Shown here in pieces: positions 11,901 through 23,645 of a DNA stretch of 64,000 bases. Both the position numbers and the translations under genes were made by a program. The notes beneath the pieces were generated by a model. The model made no database searches, was not told where the DNA came from, and was given only the letters and a program-made list of their open reading frames with translations. The DNA lies in NCBI GenBank assembly GCA_004014935.1, contig CP025324.1, positions 1,612,001-1,676,000 of the forward strand, read 5' to 3'. The DNA comes from Saccharomycopsis malanga (lineage: Eukaryota > Ascomycota > Saccharomycetes > Ascoideales > Saccharomycopsidaceae). Positions within the stretch are counted from its first letter, which is position 1. Every line of letters starts with the position of its first letter.

Positions 11901-13239
11901 TCACAAACTGTCACACCTAAGGTATTTTTAAGGTCACCACACAATTGAAATTGTTTATTGACTGACCGAAATACACCAAAACTTGGATGCCCAAGTCTTT
12001 TGTGCCATACTTCCTTCATCTCGTCATTCAGTTCAGGCGAAATCTTGTACACAAAATGTGAACTACTCGGGGAACCGACTTTATATAGATCATGTGATAA
12101 ATGATCCTTCACACCAACAACATCCATAGTCGGATAAATTTTGATAAACTCATTCTCAAAAAGCAACTTTGCACCATTTCCAGTTGCTTTTGATATGGAA
12201 ATCAAGTTAGCAGTAGCATCTGGAATATAAAGTGCATTTAACAAACTCACATCTTCACCAGTGGGCAACCTAATAGAGGCAGTTCCTCGTCCAGCAATCT
12301 TCAACGGATTTCCACCAATACCATTAATCTCTCCAGAGTAATCATCCAATTTAGTAAACAAGGTTTTGTCACAAATAATATGACTTGAAGCACCACTGTC
12401 AAAAAATAAGTCTGTTTTTCTTGATTCATGTCCAAGATAAACAAGCCAAGCATTATTCAGTCTTTTATCACGCTTTTTGTCTTTTCTAATTTTTGCATTG
12501 AATTCATCTTTTGGTGGAGCCTGACAATCTCTAGCAAAATGACCTTGCTTACCACAATTGAAACATTTGTAGTTAGCGTTGGGTTTAGTAACAAGAGCAC
12601 TTTCATTGGCTGAAGACACAGTCGCAGGCTTGTCTTTAATCACTTCTCTAATTAAATCCATTGCAGTTTCAGTATCAAAGATATCAGTAGTATTATGTGT
12701 TTGTTGAAAGTTGGAAATAACTTCTTTCACAGCAGATTCTCCATAACCAAAACGCTTCAATTCAGTAAGAAGAAAACAAGTACCAAATACTTCCGGATTG
12801 AGAGTTCGTAAAATGGAAACATTCAAGTATCAAAAGCATCAAGCATCTGAGCAACATCAGATCTTTTTCACTCCATTTATGATTAATAAAATCAGAGATT
12901 TTAGTCACAATGGTTAAAAGTGACATCACACCATAGTTTTGTTTCAAATAAATAAACTTATCACGACCTGAACCCTCAAACATCATCATTTTTCTCAAAG
13001 GCACTTGAGTAACACTATTAACTATAACAGAGTTCAAAATTTCATCCAAAAGGAACAATAATTGTGCAGCACTTTGTTCAGTATCATGTTCTTCAGCACC
13101 AATATCTCCATTAGAAAGATAACGAAATAAACCAAGACCTCTCATCTTCAACTTGACTGAGATTAAGGCAAACCAATCATGGTAGTTCTCAGAACTTTTC
13201 AATTTCTCATCCACACCAAAGTTGACTAGAACACCAGGA

Positions 13240-13251
13240 GAACTCATAACC
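13240..13251 (-). other. Primer-binding site, half initiator-tRNA type
   Basis: The minus strand reads GGTTATGAG directly after the LTR end CAACA. This is complementary to CTCATAACC, the anticodon-loop region of initiator tRNA-Met, as in Drosophila copia and yeast Ty5, which prime from a cleaved half tRNA. Confidence 0.7.
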
Positions 13252-13643
13252 TGTTGTAATTTCATAATTCTTTCGCTTGACATTTTATTCAATTTCCTAT
13301 ATCACCATATATATATCTATCATATATATAATTCAAAATATATAACATAAACACAGATAGGGAGACAAATCTCGGTATTTAAATATTCAACTTTTTTTAA
13401 AAAACACCTTCTTAGTCATCGCTCGAATTAATCACTTAAATTAATATCTAGGATTAATCACTTAAATTATTATCTAGGATTAATCACTTAAATTATTATC
13501 TAGGATTGATCACTTAAATCAGTATCTCGGATTAGTCACTTAAATTATTATCTAGGATTGATCACTTAAATCAGTATCTCGGATTAGTCACTTAAATCAG
13601 TACAAGACTTTTCTCAGACATCCTTTGAATTACCTATTCAACA
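13252..13643 (-). repeat. 5' LTR of copy A
   Basis: 392 bp. The unit pattern differs from the 3' LTR (includes ATCAGTATCTCGGATTAGTC units), so the two LTRs of this element are not sisters from one insertion, or have been converted since. Confidence 0.93.
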
Positions 13644-13644
13644 T

Positions 13645-14016
13645 TCTGAACAACAAGAATCCAACGAAGAGTTGACAACCCAAGTCAACTCCTTGGAGGG
13701 CAACACCCCTGTTACTAACGAAGAATCAACCTTCAACTGGGCCGATGATGAACCGATTGACGAAGACATAGTTGCCGAAACGACTCAGCAACAATGGGAT
13801 GAAATTCGTCCAGCCAAAACAACGAAAAAAGCCGGAAAAAGTTCAAAAGGAAAAGACTTAATAAAACATGCAAATGCAAGATTTGAAAGGGAACAACTTG
13901 CAAAGGCAAAACCGGGAGAACAGTCTACAAGACGGCGAGTAACAAGATCCATGGGTTCACCACTTGTCCACACCATGGACAAGAAAAACCCATTACATAT
14001 TGATATGAGTCTATAA
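13645..14016 (+). pseudogene. LINE ORF1, C-terminal part
   Basis: Open from the LTR junction without its own ATG. It encodes a hydrophilic, basic tail (GKSSKGKDLIKHANARFERE, RRRVTRSMG). The stop TAA overlaps the ATG of the next frame by one base (TAATG), the stop-restart arrangement known from some LINEs. No zinc knuckle is visible in the retained part. Confidence 0.7.
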
Positions 14017-14780
14017 TGTTATCCCTAAACATTATCTCTATCAACGTGCAAAAGAAAAACCATGTTCATGAAGTACTACTTGATGAATATGTAACCCAGC
14101 CAAACACGATCATTTTAGTTCAGGAGCCAGCGTCAGTTAGAGGAATTGACGGTAAAAAGGAACCACTAAATCACCCAATGTTCAAAAAATTGTGGCATGA
14201 AAATACGGACGAGAAAACAAGAGCTGTCATTTATATTAACAGAGGCATGTTGACAGCACGCCACAGCGTAGACTACATTGCTAACATGAACTCAAGAGAT
14301 TTAGTATCCACCAAGATTAAGTATAAAAAGAAAAAAATTAACATAATAAATGCATACGACGCTCCGATAGGCTCTGAACTACACAACAGAAGCATGACAT
14401 TAGAAGTTATAACTCAGCAGATTAACAAGACATCGGGTCCTTGCATCATCGCAGGAGACTTGAACGCAGCCCATCCGGGCTTCACTAGTCGAGTTATAAC
14501 AAATAACGAACATGCCAGAAAATACGAAAGAATAAATTTGTTGTTGAAAAACCATGACTTTACCTCCATTGGAATCTACGATCAACCAACGCACCGTCAG
14601 GGCAATGTTCTTGATGTTGTGTTCGTTTCTAGAGACCTATTGGAAGTAGCCAAAGTCAAAGAATTATATAAAGAAGTAGGATCCGACCATTTAGCAATAA
14701 CAACAACAATACAAGAAAATAAGATTCTAGCGGAAAGCCACAAAACAGTGGCACAAACGATGGATGACGAAAGACATTAG
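14016..14780 (+). pseudogene. LINE ORF2, endonuclease domain
   Basis: AP-endonuclease fold of non-LTR retrotransposons: ISINVQKKN at the start, ILVQEP (catalytic Glu region), GDLNAAHPGF (the GDxN motif), GNVLDVVFVS and GSDHLAITT (the SDH motif) in order over about 230 residues. It nicks target DNA for target-primed reverse transcription. It continues out of frame into the RT region, where APGPDKITNGMIKRLLQVEW is seen near 15140. Confidence 0.9.
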
Positions 14781-15436
14781 AAACTTAAGAAACAAACTCG
14801 GGCAAATAAGACGCAATCCATCATTATATTCAATTTGGGGTCACATGATGAAAAAACAGATTCAAAAGGCGAAAGCAGACAAATGGAACAGCTTTTTGAA
14901 ATCAAGAAACCAAGTGAATGTATGGGCAGCGTATAAATATACTAAAGCAAGAAGAAACCAAACCAGTCCCATGGAGAAGTCGTTCCGAAAACAAGTCAAG
15001 TTGTTCGCGAACCACTTTTATCCTCAAAGGGCTAGGGCTAGGGCAAACCAAAGTACGACAGCAATAAGTTCTCCTACTAGTGATTTCCCAGAAATCTCCT
15101 TCGAATAGATTTCAAAGGCAACGAAGTATTTGAGCAAGAAAAAAGCGCCTGGTCCAGATAAAATTACGAACGGAATGATTAAACGGTTACTACAGGTTGA
15201 ATGGTTTAGGGAGCAATTGCTAGTCATTTTCAATGCGTGCTTGAAGTGGAGACGGTTCCCGGATCCATGGAAACACTCATTGACAGTAGTTATCACAAAA
15301 CCAGGAAAACCGGATTATCAAGTACCAATGCCTACCGACCGATCAGCCTTATAAACACTATGGCAAAGACTTTCGAAAAGGACATTCAAAACCGACTTTT
15401 GCAAGTAACCTCTCTTCCTCCAAACCAGTTTGGAGC

Positions 15437-15668
15437 TGTTGAATAGGTAATTCAAAGGATGTCCGAGAAAAGTCTTGTACTGATTTAAGTGACTAATTCG
15501 AGCGATGACTAAGAAGGTGTTTTTTAAAAAGTTGAATATTTAAATACCGAGATTTGTCTCCCTATCTGTGTTTATGTTATATATTTTGAATTATATATAT
15601 GATAGATATATATGGTGATATAGGAAATTAAATAAAATGTCAAGTGAAAGAATTATGAAACTACAACA
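15437..15668 (+). repeat. Copia-family LTR, single
   Basis: 232 bp, TGTTGAATAGG to CTACAACA, with very few internal repeat units. LINE sequence lies on both sides (5' part on the left, 3' end of another copy on the right) with no target duplication, so this is probably a recombination junction. Confidence 0.9.
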
Positions 15669-16798
15669 AAATAAAAATAAAATTATAAAAATCAATAAAA
15701 GTAATGATAAAAAAAAAGGTTATAGGGGCGGGCTAGAGGCAGACCTCAGTTTGTTATCTTGGTCCCGATGATACTACTTGTGTTGAGTATCTAGTGACCT
15801 TTTCCAAGTAGGAGAGCAAAGCTTCAGCTACCGTTTTGTCATTAATCAAGTTCAGAACCATGTCTGACCTTATGTTATGTTCTTCTTGCTCATTTGTCCA
15901 TTTTCTGCATGTAAGTAGATGATCATGCTTTGGGTCTTGATCGCCACAGTCCTGGCACTCTAAAATGTGTCAGAACCCACCATTTCCTTAAACCTTCGCA
16001 GCACCATGCTTACTCCACTGACAATTTGAGTCACGGAGCCTAATACGGGTTTTGAAGATTTAAGGAAAGTCCAGAGAGGAAGTTTCTTAATGAGCGTCGT
16101 TACTTGTGGGTCAGGGTTGTACAGCCTGTATTCTTCGGGATACTCGCTTTTGGATTGATTTACTTTTTCTTGCCATTGTTGAATCATCTTCTCATGAATA
16201 ACTTGTCTTAAACATGATATCCTTTGACGGTGTCTTATTGGCTTGTTTTGTTGTTCTTCGCTTCTTTTTTCTTTAATCAATCTGTCAGCGTGCTGTTCCA
16301 ACTTTTGTTGCATCCTTTTGACCGTAACTGGTACGGCGCCTGGGACTCCCAAAGTTTGAAAAAGCTCTTTGACCTTTAGTCGTGACTCTATTGGCATCCA
16401 TCCTTGCGGCATTCTCCAAACATTTGCGTACCGGATTATCGTCATGTGTATTTAGCACAAGTCGTAATGTTTTTTCCAATATGCATTTGTCCCTGGATAT
16501 ACTGCTTGGTGGGATTCCTGTCTCAATATTGAGTATGTCAGTCTTGGTTCTTTTGACCGCTCCAAGCTTTAGTCTTAAAGCTCTGTTCTCTGCTACTTGG
16601 ATTTGTTTGGCCCTTGTCGTTGCAACCTTTGCGCCATACACTTCCATTCCATAGTTGATGATCGGCTTCAAACAAGATTGTAACAATACTCTTGTTGCTA
16701 CTCCAGACTGCCCTTTTGTCACTTTGCTTAGTTGGTTCATTCTGGTTGTGACCTTGTTTAGTTTCTTGACGACGTTGTTTACATGTTCATTAAATTTC

Positions 16799-17143
16799 TG
16801 TTGTAATTTCATAATTCTTTCACTTGACATTTTATTCAATTTCCTATATCACCATATATATATCTATCATATATATAATTCAAAATATATAACATAAACA
16901 CAGATAGGGAGACAAATCTCGGTATTTAAATATTCCACTTTTTTCTTAGAAAACACCTTCTTAGTCACCGCTAGGATTAATCACTTAAATTATTATCTAG
17001 GATTAATCACTCAAATTAATATCTAGCTAGGATTAATCACCAAATTAATATCTAGGATTAATCACTTAAATTATTATCTAGGATTAATCACTTAAATCAG
17101 TACAAGACTTTTCTCGGACATCCTTTGAATTACCTATTCAACA
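16799..17143 (-). repeat. 3' LTR of copy B
   Basis: 345 bp with about five repeat units, fewer than its partner LTR at the other end. Confidence 0.92.
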
Positions 17144-20100
17144 CCCTCTCTTAATTCAAAGTCTCTTATACCACAGTATCCACGAAGTAACAAAAATTGG
17201 TCAGTAGCAATAGCCTTGGTAAACATATCTGCGACCATAACTCCTGTGGATAAATACTCCAACTTAATATCTCCCTTTTTGATATGGTCCCTAATGAAAC
17301 ACAATCGGATATCAATATGTTTAGTCCTATGATGTGAACTTGGATGCTTTGCAGTTTCAATACAGCTTTGATTATCATCATACATCTTTACATATTCTGT
17401 ATGAATACCAAATTCTGCAAACAATTGCTTTAACCATAGGCCCTCCTTCACTCCTTCACAAAGTGCCATATATTCTGCTTCAGCAGTTGACATTGCAACA
17501 GTTGGTTGTTTCTTAGATCTCCATGTAATTGCACCTCCTGCATACTTGAATATAAATCCAGTGGTAGACTTTCTTTCTGACTTGTCATTAGCCCAATCTG
17601 CATCATAGTAGCCTTGTAGTTCTCCAGTTTTAACATCACTTTGATAGAAAATTCCCACATCCATGGTACCTTTCAAGTAACGAAGTACACGTTTAGCAGC
17701 TTTAAAATGTATTTCTTTTGGCTCTTTAAGGTACCTGGAGAGAACACCCACGATGTAACTAATATCAGCTCTAACTGTGTTTGCTGCAAACAAAAGTTTT
17801 CCAACAATTGAACGATATCTTGTGGCATCAGCATCTTGGTAATAATTATCTTTGTTTGTCAAGTCTTGACTCACAACTGTTGGAGTTGATTCAGCTTTGC
17901 ATTCTTGCATCCCAAATTCATCCAACATTGAGCTAATGTAATCCCGAAGACTCAACTTAATGCCCAAAGAATTTTGTTCAATATTCATTCCAAGAAACTT
18001 TCTTGTTGCTCCCAAATCTTTCATCTTGAATTGATCCATTAGTTCTTCTTTCACAATTTCAATAGCTTCATCTGTACTTCCTGCAATCAATAAATCATCA
18101 ACATAAAGAGCTACCATAACAAATGATTTGGCACTTTCTCTAGTGTATAAACAATATTCTGCTCTATTTCTTCTGAAACCAAGTTTTCTTAATACGCAAT
18201 TTATCTTTTCATTCCACACAAATGGTGCTTGTTTTAAACCATACAAGCTTTTGTTTAATTTCAACACCATGTTCTCTTTTCCTTCCTTGACATATCCTTC
18301 AGGTTGTATCATATAAATTTCTTCATTCAAATTACCATTTAAGAATGCAGTCTTCACATCCATTTGATGTTCTCTTAAATTTCTAGATGCAGATATAGCT
18401 AGCATAATTCTGATAGACTCGTATCTGATAACTGGTGCAAAGGTTTCGTTGTAGTCAATTCCTTTTAATTGAGAGAAACCTCGAGCAACTAATCTTGCTT
18501 TGTAAAGACCACCATCTTTGATTGTGAAGACCCATCTGCAACTAATTGGTTTTCTTCCTTCTGGCAAATGTACCAACTTATACGTGTTATTTTCACTATG
18601 AGCAGCAATTTCTTTCTCACAGGCTTCAATCCATTTTTCTTTATCTTCTAATTCCATAGCACGTTTGTATGTATCAGGAACATTTTTATTCATTCGACTT
18701 GCTGCCATGAAACATGTTGCAGCAAGATTCGCATAATGATTATAACCAATAAGTTTAACTGAACTGTCCAGTTCTGATTCTTTATCTTCAGCTTCACTAA
18801 CTTCTTCAACAATAGGTTCAATTTTTGGTGACAACATCGGAATAGTATTCCCTTCAGTTGTGGAACCTTGAGGAACAAATGAGGTACCACCATCCAATGC
18901 AACTTTTCGAACTTTCATGTTTCTTTTGGATACTTCCCTCTCTGAATCAGAACTGGGCAGGGAAACATCACTATCGTCGCAAACTTCTTCTAACACATCA
19001 AATGGATTTCTCGATATAACAGTCTTAGTGCCTGGAATAGATTTTTCACTATGTTTCTTTCGCTTTACTTGCACTATTGTGAAATCATCATTATCTTCAA
19101 CATCAGGTACAATGCTTTCAACGGTTGAGGAAACGACAGATTCAGTGTCAGTGTAGTCACTTATATCTGCATCACTCATATCTTCTGAATTGTCAGAGTA
19201 CATGCTTCCATCAGATTCATCAGGTTGAATAACATCCCCTTTGTTTTGGACGATAGCATCGTCCAGAATTACTCTGACCGTAGAGATTCCACCAACAGAA
19301 CCAGATCCATAAGTGAGAGACGAGGTAGTAGCAGCCATAGGCGCAGGGGTAGTCAACTCAAAAAATTTTTGGTGTTCATCAAAAGTAACTTGCGCAGCAA
19401 CTATAATAGTATTTGAGTCTGGATCATACATCCTGTAAGCTTTGTGATCTCTATCATATCCCATCATAGCACATTTCTTTGATGTTGCACTCATTTTTCC
19501 GTCCCTTAATGCGGGAGGAACAACACAGTATCCAACACAACCGAAAATTCTCAAATGGTCGAGTGAGGGCACAATCCCATACCATCTAGTGAATGGAATC
19601 TCATTATCAATTACTCTCGAAGGCGTACGATTAATCAAATAGGCAGCTGTTTGGACTGCTTCAGGCCAAAATTGTACTGGAGCTTGTGCATGCAACATCA
19701 AGGTTCTTGACTTTTCGTGAATGGTGCGATGCATTCTTTCAGCCACACCATTTTGATAAGAATGATGTGGAACGGTTAGCTCATGTCTTATGCCACGATC
19801 CTTCATGAAGTTATGTAATTTGTTATTGACAAATTCACCACCATTGTCAGTCCTAATAGCACCACACACATAGTTTTCTCCTCTGCTGTTGAACAGTGTT
19901 TCATTATATTTCACAAACTCAATAATAGCATCAGCAGAATCAGATTTTCTCTTTAGACAAACTACAGTAACAAACCTAGTGTAACCATCCACAATGGTTA
20001 AGAAATAAACTGAGCCATCAATTGATCCATAACTAAACGGACCACAAACATCAACATGAAGCAATTGTAGTGGTTGAACGGAGATGGACCCTCCGTTTTT

Positions 20101-21435
20101 CGGCTTTCGGGTAACGGCTTTACCCAATGCGCACAGTTCACAAACTGTCACACCTAAGGTATTTTTAAGGTCACCACACAATTGAAATTGTTTATTGACT
20201 GACCGAAATACACCAAAACTTGGATGCCCAAGTCTTTTGTGCCATACTTCCTTCATCTCGTCATTCAGTTCAGGCGAAATCTTGTACACAAAATGTGAAC
20301 TACTCGGGGAACCGACTTTATATAGATCATGTGATAAATGATCCTTCACACCAACAACATCCATAGTCGGATAAATTTTGATAAACTCATTCTCAAAAAG
20401 CAACTTTGCACCATTTCCAGTTGCTTTTGATATGGAAATCAAGTTAGCAGTAGCATCTGGAATATAAAGTGCATTTAACAAACTCACATCTTCACCAGTG
20501 GGCAACCTAATAGAGGCAGTTCCTCGTCCAGCAATCTTCAACGGATTTCCACCAATACCATTAATCTCTCCAGAGTAATCATCCAATTTAGTAAACAAGG
20601 TTTTGTCACAAATAATATGACTTGAAGCACCACTGTCAAAAAATAAGTCTGTTTTTCTTGATTCATGTCCAAGATAAACAAGCCAAGCATTATTCAGTCT
20701 TTTATCACGCTTTTTGTCTTTTCTAATTTTTGCATTGAATTCATCTTTTGGTGGAGCCTGACAATCTCTAGCAAAATGACCTTGCTTACCACAATTGAAA
20801 CATTTGTAGTTAGCGTTGGGTTTAGTAACAAGAGCACTTTCATTGGCTGAAGACACAGTCGCAGGCTTGTCTTTAATCACTTCTCTAATTAAATCCATTG
20901 CAGTTTCAGTATCAAAAATGTCAGTAGTATTATGTACTTGCTGGAAGTTGGAAATAACTTCTTTCACAGCAGATTCTCCATAACCAAAACGCTTCAATTC
21001 AGTAAGAAGAAAACAAGTACCAAATACTTCCGCATCGAGAGTTCGTAAAATGGAAACATTCAAAGTATCAAAAGCATCAAGCATCTGAGCAACACCAGAT
21101 CCTTTTTCACTCCATTTATGATTAATAAAATCAGAGATTTTAGTCACAATGGTTAAAAGTGACATCACACCATAGTTTTGTTTCAAACAAATAAACTTAT
21201 CACGACCTGAACCCTCAAACATCATCATTTTTCTCAAAGGCACTTGAGTAACACTATTAACTATAACAGAGTTCAAAATTTCATCCAAAAGGAACAATAA
21301 TTGTGCAGCACTTTGTTCAGTATCATGTTCTTCAGCACCAATATCTCCATTAGAAAGATAACGAAATAAACCAAGACCTCTCATCTTCAACTTGACTGAG
21401 ATTAAGGCAAACCAATCATGGTAGTTCTCAGAACT

Positions 21436-21848
21436 TTTCAATTTCCTATATCACCATATATATATATCTATCATATATATAATTCAAAATATATAACATA
21501 AACACAGATAGGGAGACAAATCTCGGTATTTAAATATTCCACTTTTTTCTTAGAAAACACCTTCTTAGTCACCGCTAGGATTAATCACTTAAATTATTAT
21601 CTAGGATTAATCACTCAAATTAATATCTAGGATTAATCACCCAAATTAATATCTAGGATTAATCACTTAAATTATTATCTAGGATTAATCACTTAAATTA
21701 TTATCTAGGATTAATCACCCAAATTAATATCTAGGATTAATCACTTAAATTATTATCTAGGATTAATCACTCAAATTATTATCTAGGATTAATCACTTAA
21801 ATTAGTACAAGACTTTTCTCAGACATCCTTTGAATTACCTATTCAACA
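21436..21848 (-). repeat. 5' LTR of copy B
   Basis: Its 26-bp unit array is the same, unit by unit as far as I can read, as that of the copy A 3' LTR at 8456-8901. Confidence 0.9.
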
Positions 21849-23364
21849 ATTTCAAGCCCGTATCAAGTGTAACACATAATAACTTGACTGTTTTGTCTTT
21901 TTGCTTAGTTCCACCATTTGGAAGCTTTAACGTAGATATTCTCCGTCTTGATGGGTCTTGGTCGTGTGTTCGTTGTCCAGGTCTGTTTTCAGGTTTGAAG
22001 AATCTCATGTATTGTAATTTTGGTCCTAAGTCGAATGCGCTGGCATTCTTCTTAGCCCATTAATTACAAACTCTCAAAGCTTTATTTAGTTGCTTTTCAA
22101 TTGTGGACTGTGTTCCTTTAGCAACTAAAGTTACGTCGTCCACAAAGGTAAAAGCCTTAACTTTGACATTCTTCTCTTCTAGTGCCTCATACAAGTCTAC
22201 CAGATACAACATAAACAATAGTGGCAGAAGTGGGGAGCCTTGTGGGACTCCACAGTCAGCCCTGATAATCTTTTTGCTGAAGGTACCATTGATCTTGAAT
22301 TGTGTCGTGCGATCTGAACAGAAATCTTGAACTAAGTCGCAAAGGTATGGCGGTAGATCTCGAGCAAGGAGCTTGTTTCTTAATAAGTCTCTGTTCACAT
22401 TTCAAAAGGCGTTCTCGATGTCTATGATTAGTTCTCCGGAATGTTGACAGTTTGGGCCTTTACGTTTCTTGGCTGGCCGTAATCTGCTTTTATAGCTACT
22501 ATAGATTTCTTCCGTTACTGCCACTAAACCGTCTGTTGCACAATAGCCCAGTCTTGCTCCAAACTGGTTTGGAGGAAGAGAGGTTACCTGCAAAAGTCGG
22601 TTTTGAATGACCTTTTCGAAAGTATTTGCCATAGTGTTTATAAGGCTGATCGGTCGGTAGGCATTGGTACTTGATAATCCGGTTTTCCTGGTTTTGTGAT
22701 AACTACTGTCAATGAGTGTTTCCATGGATCCGGGAACCGTCTCCACTTCAAGCACGCATTGAAAATGACTAGCAATTGCTCCCTAAACCATTCAACCTGT
22801 AGTAACCGTTTAATCATTCCGTTCGTAATTTTATCTGGACCAGGCGCTTTTTTCTTGCTCAAATACTTCGTTGCCTTTGAAATCTATTCGAAGGAGATTT
22901 CTGGGAAATCACTAGTAGGAGAACTTATTGCTGTCGTACTTTGGTTTGCCCTAGCCCTAGCCCTTTGAGGATAAAAGTGGTTCGTGAACAACGACTTGTT
23001 TTCGGAACGACTTCTCCACGGGACTGGTTTGGTTTCATTTTTGGTGCGTGCATTGATGGCTCTTCTTATTTGTTTAGTGAAGCTGGCTGTTACTCTGTTT
23101 AATGACTCTGTTGAATTTATGTTTCTTTTGACCTTTTTCTTGTTTAAGCGTTCAGCTATTTCGTCTCAATTTGAAAGCTCAAAATTGTAGACTTCGTGGC
23201 TTTCCGCTAGAATCTTGTTTTCTTGTATTGTTGTTGTTATTGCTAAATGGTCAGATCCTACTTCTTTATATAATTGTTTGACTTTGGCTACAATAGGTCT
23301 CTAGAAACAAACACAACATCAAGAACATTGCCTTGACGGTGCGTTGGTTGATCGTAGATTCCCA

Positions 23365-23645
23365 TGTTGTAATTTCATAATCCTTTCACTATTTAATTTC
23401 CTATATCACCATATATATCTATCATATATAACATAAACACAGATAGGGAGACAATCTCGGTATTTAAATATTCAGCTTTTTAGAAAACACCTTAGTCATC
23501 GCTCGGATTAATCACTTAAATTAGTATCTCAAATTGATTACTTGAATTAATATCTCGAATTAATTACTTAAATGAGTATCTCGGGTTAATCACTTGAATC
23601 AGTACGAGACTTTTTTGAGACATCCTTTGAATTACCTATTCAACA
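23365..23645 (-). repeat. Copia-family LTR, diverged subfamily
   Basis: 281 bp, TGTTGTAATTTC to ATTCAACA in plus orientation. It differs from the young LTRs in many positions (units AATTAATTACTTAAATGAG). LINE lies on the left and an old copia relic on the right, with no target duplication. Confidence 0.85.

Larger units (their letters stand above)
8456..13643 (-). mobile_element. Copia/Ty5-like LTR retrotransposon, copy A
   Basis: Pseudoviridae-type element with LTRs 8456-8901 and 13252-13643. The coding region spans about 8892-13292. Part order on the minus strand: gag with a CCHC knuckle, protease (FDSGASSH), integrase (HKRLGHPSFG zinc region, DVCGPF, DNGGEF), acidic linker, reverse transcriptase (YVDDLLI) and RNase H (ADWAND, STAEAEYM). 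The gag start lies inside the 5' LTR and the reading frame ends at the first bases of the 3' LTR. A primer-binding site GGTTATGAG follows the 5' LTR and a purine tract AGAGAGGG precedes the 3' LTR. Broken, about two breaks; almost identical to copy B, so young. The flanks are LINE pieces in opposite orientations, with no matching target duplication. Confidence 0.95.
13644..15436 (+). mobile_element. LINE copy 3, 5' part (ORF1 end, endonuclease, RT start)
   Basis: Contains the C-terminal part of ORF1, the apurinic-type endonuclease and the start of the reverse transcriptase, ending at NQFGA just where an LTR begins. It begins flush with the end of the copy A LTR. Frames change after 14780 and near 15108, so ORF2 is broken. 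It is in opposite orientation to LINE copies 1 and 2, from which the missing regions can be recognised by similarity. Confidence 0.88.
16799..21848 (-). mobile_element. Copia/Ty5-like LTR retrotransposon, copy B
   Basis: LTRs 16799-17143 and about 21436-21848. One very long gag-pol frame at 17134-21441 has all domains in the copia order (knuckle, protease, integrase, RT YVDDLLI, RNase H). It looks nearly whole, about one break. A 5-bp target duplication ATTTC flanks it (16794-16798 and 21849-21853) inside a LINE. Nearly identical to copy A; young. Confidence 0.95.
15669..23364 (-). mobile_element. LINE copy 2, interrupted by copia copy B
   Basis: Minus-strand LINE in two blocks, 21849-23364 and 15669-16798, split by copia copy B with a 5-bp duplication ATTTC on both sides. 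It carries the endonuclease end, RT motifs (APGPDKITNG, CGVPQGSPLL, FVDDVTLVAKG), the region VTLDTGLKL then KFNEHVNNVVKKLN, and the C-terminal part down to the AT-rich 3' end at 15669. It is 5'-truncated at an LTR (23365). Several frame changes and stops are present; dead but recognisable. Confidence 0.9.
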
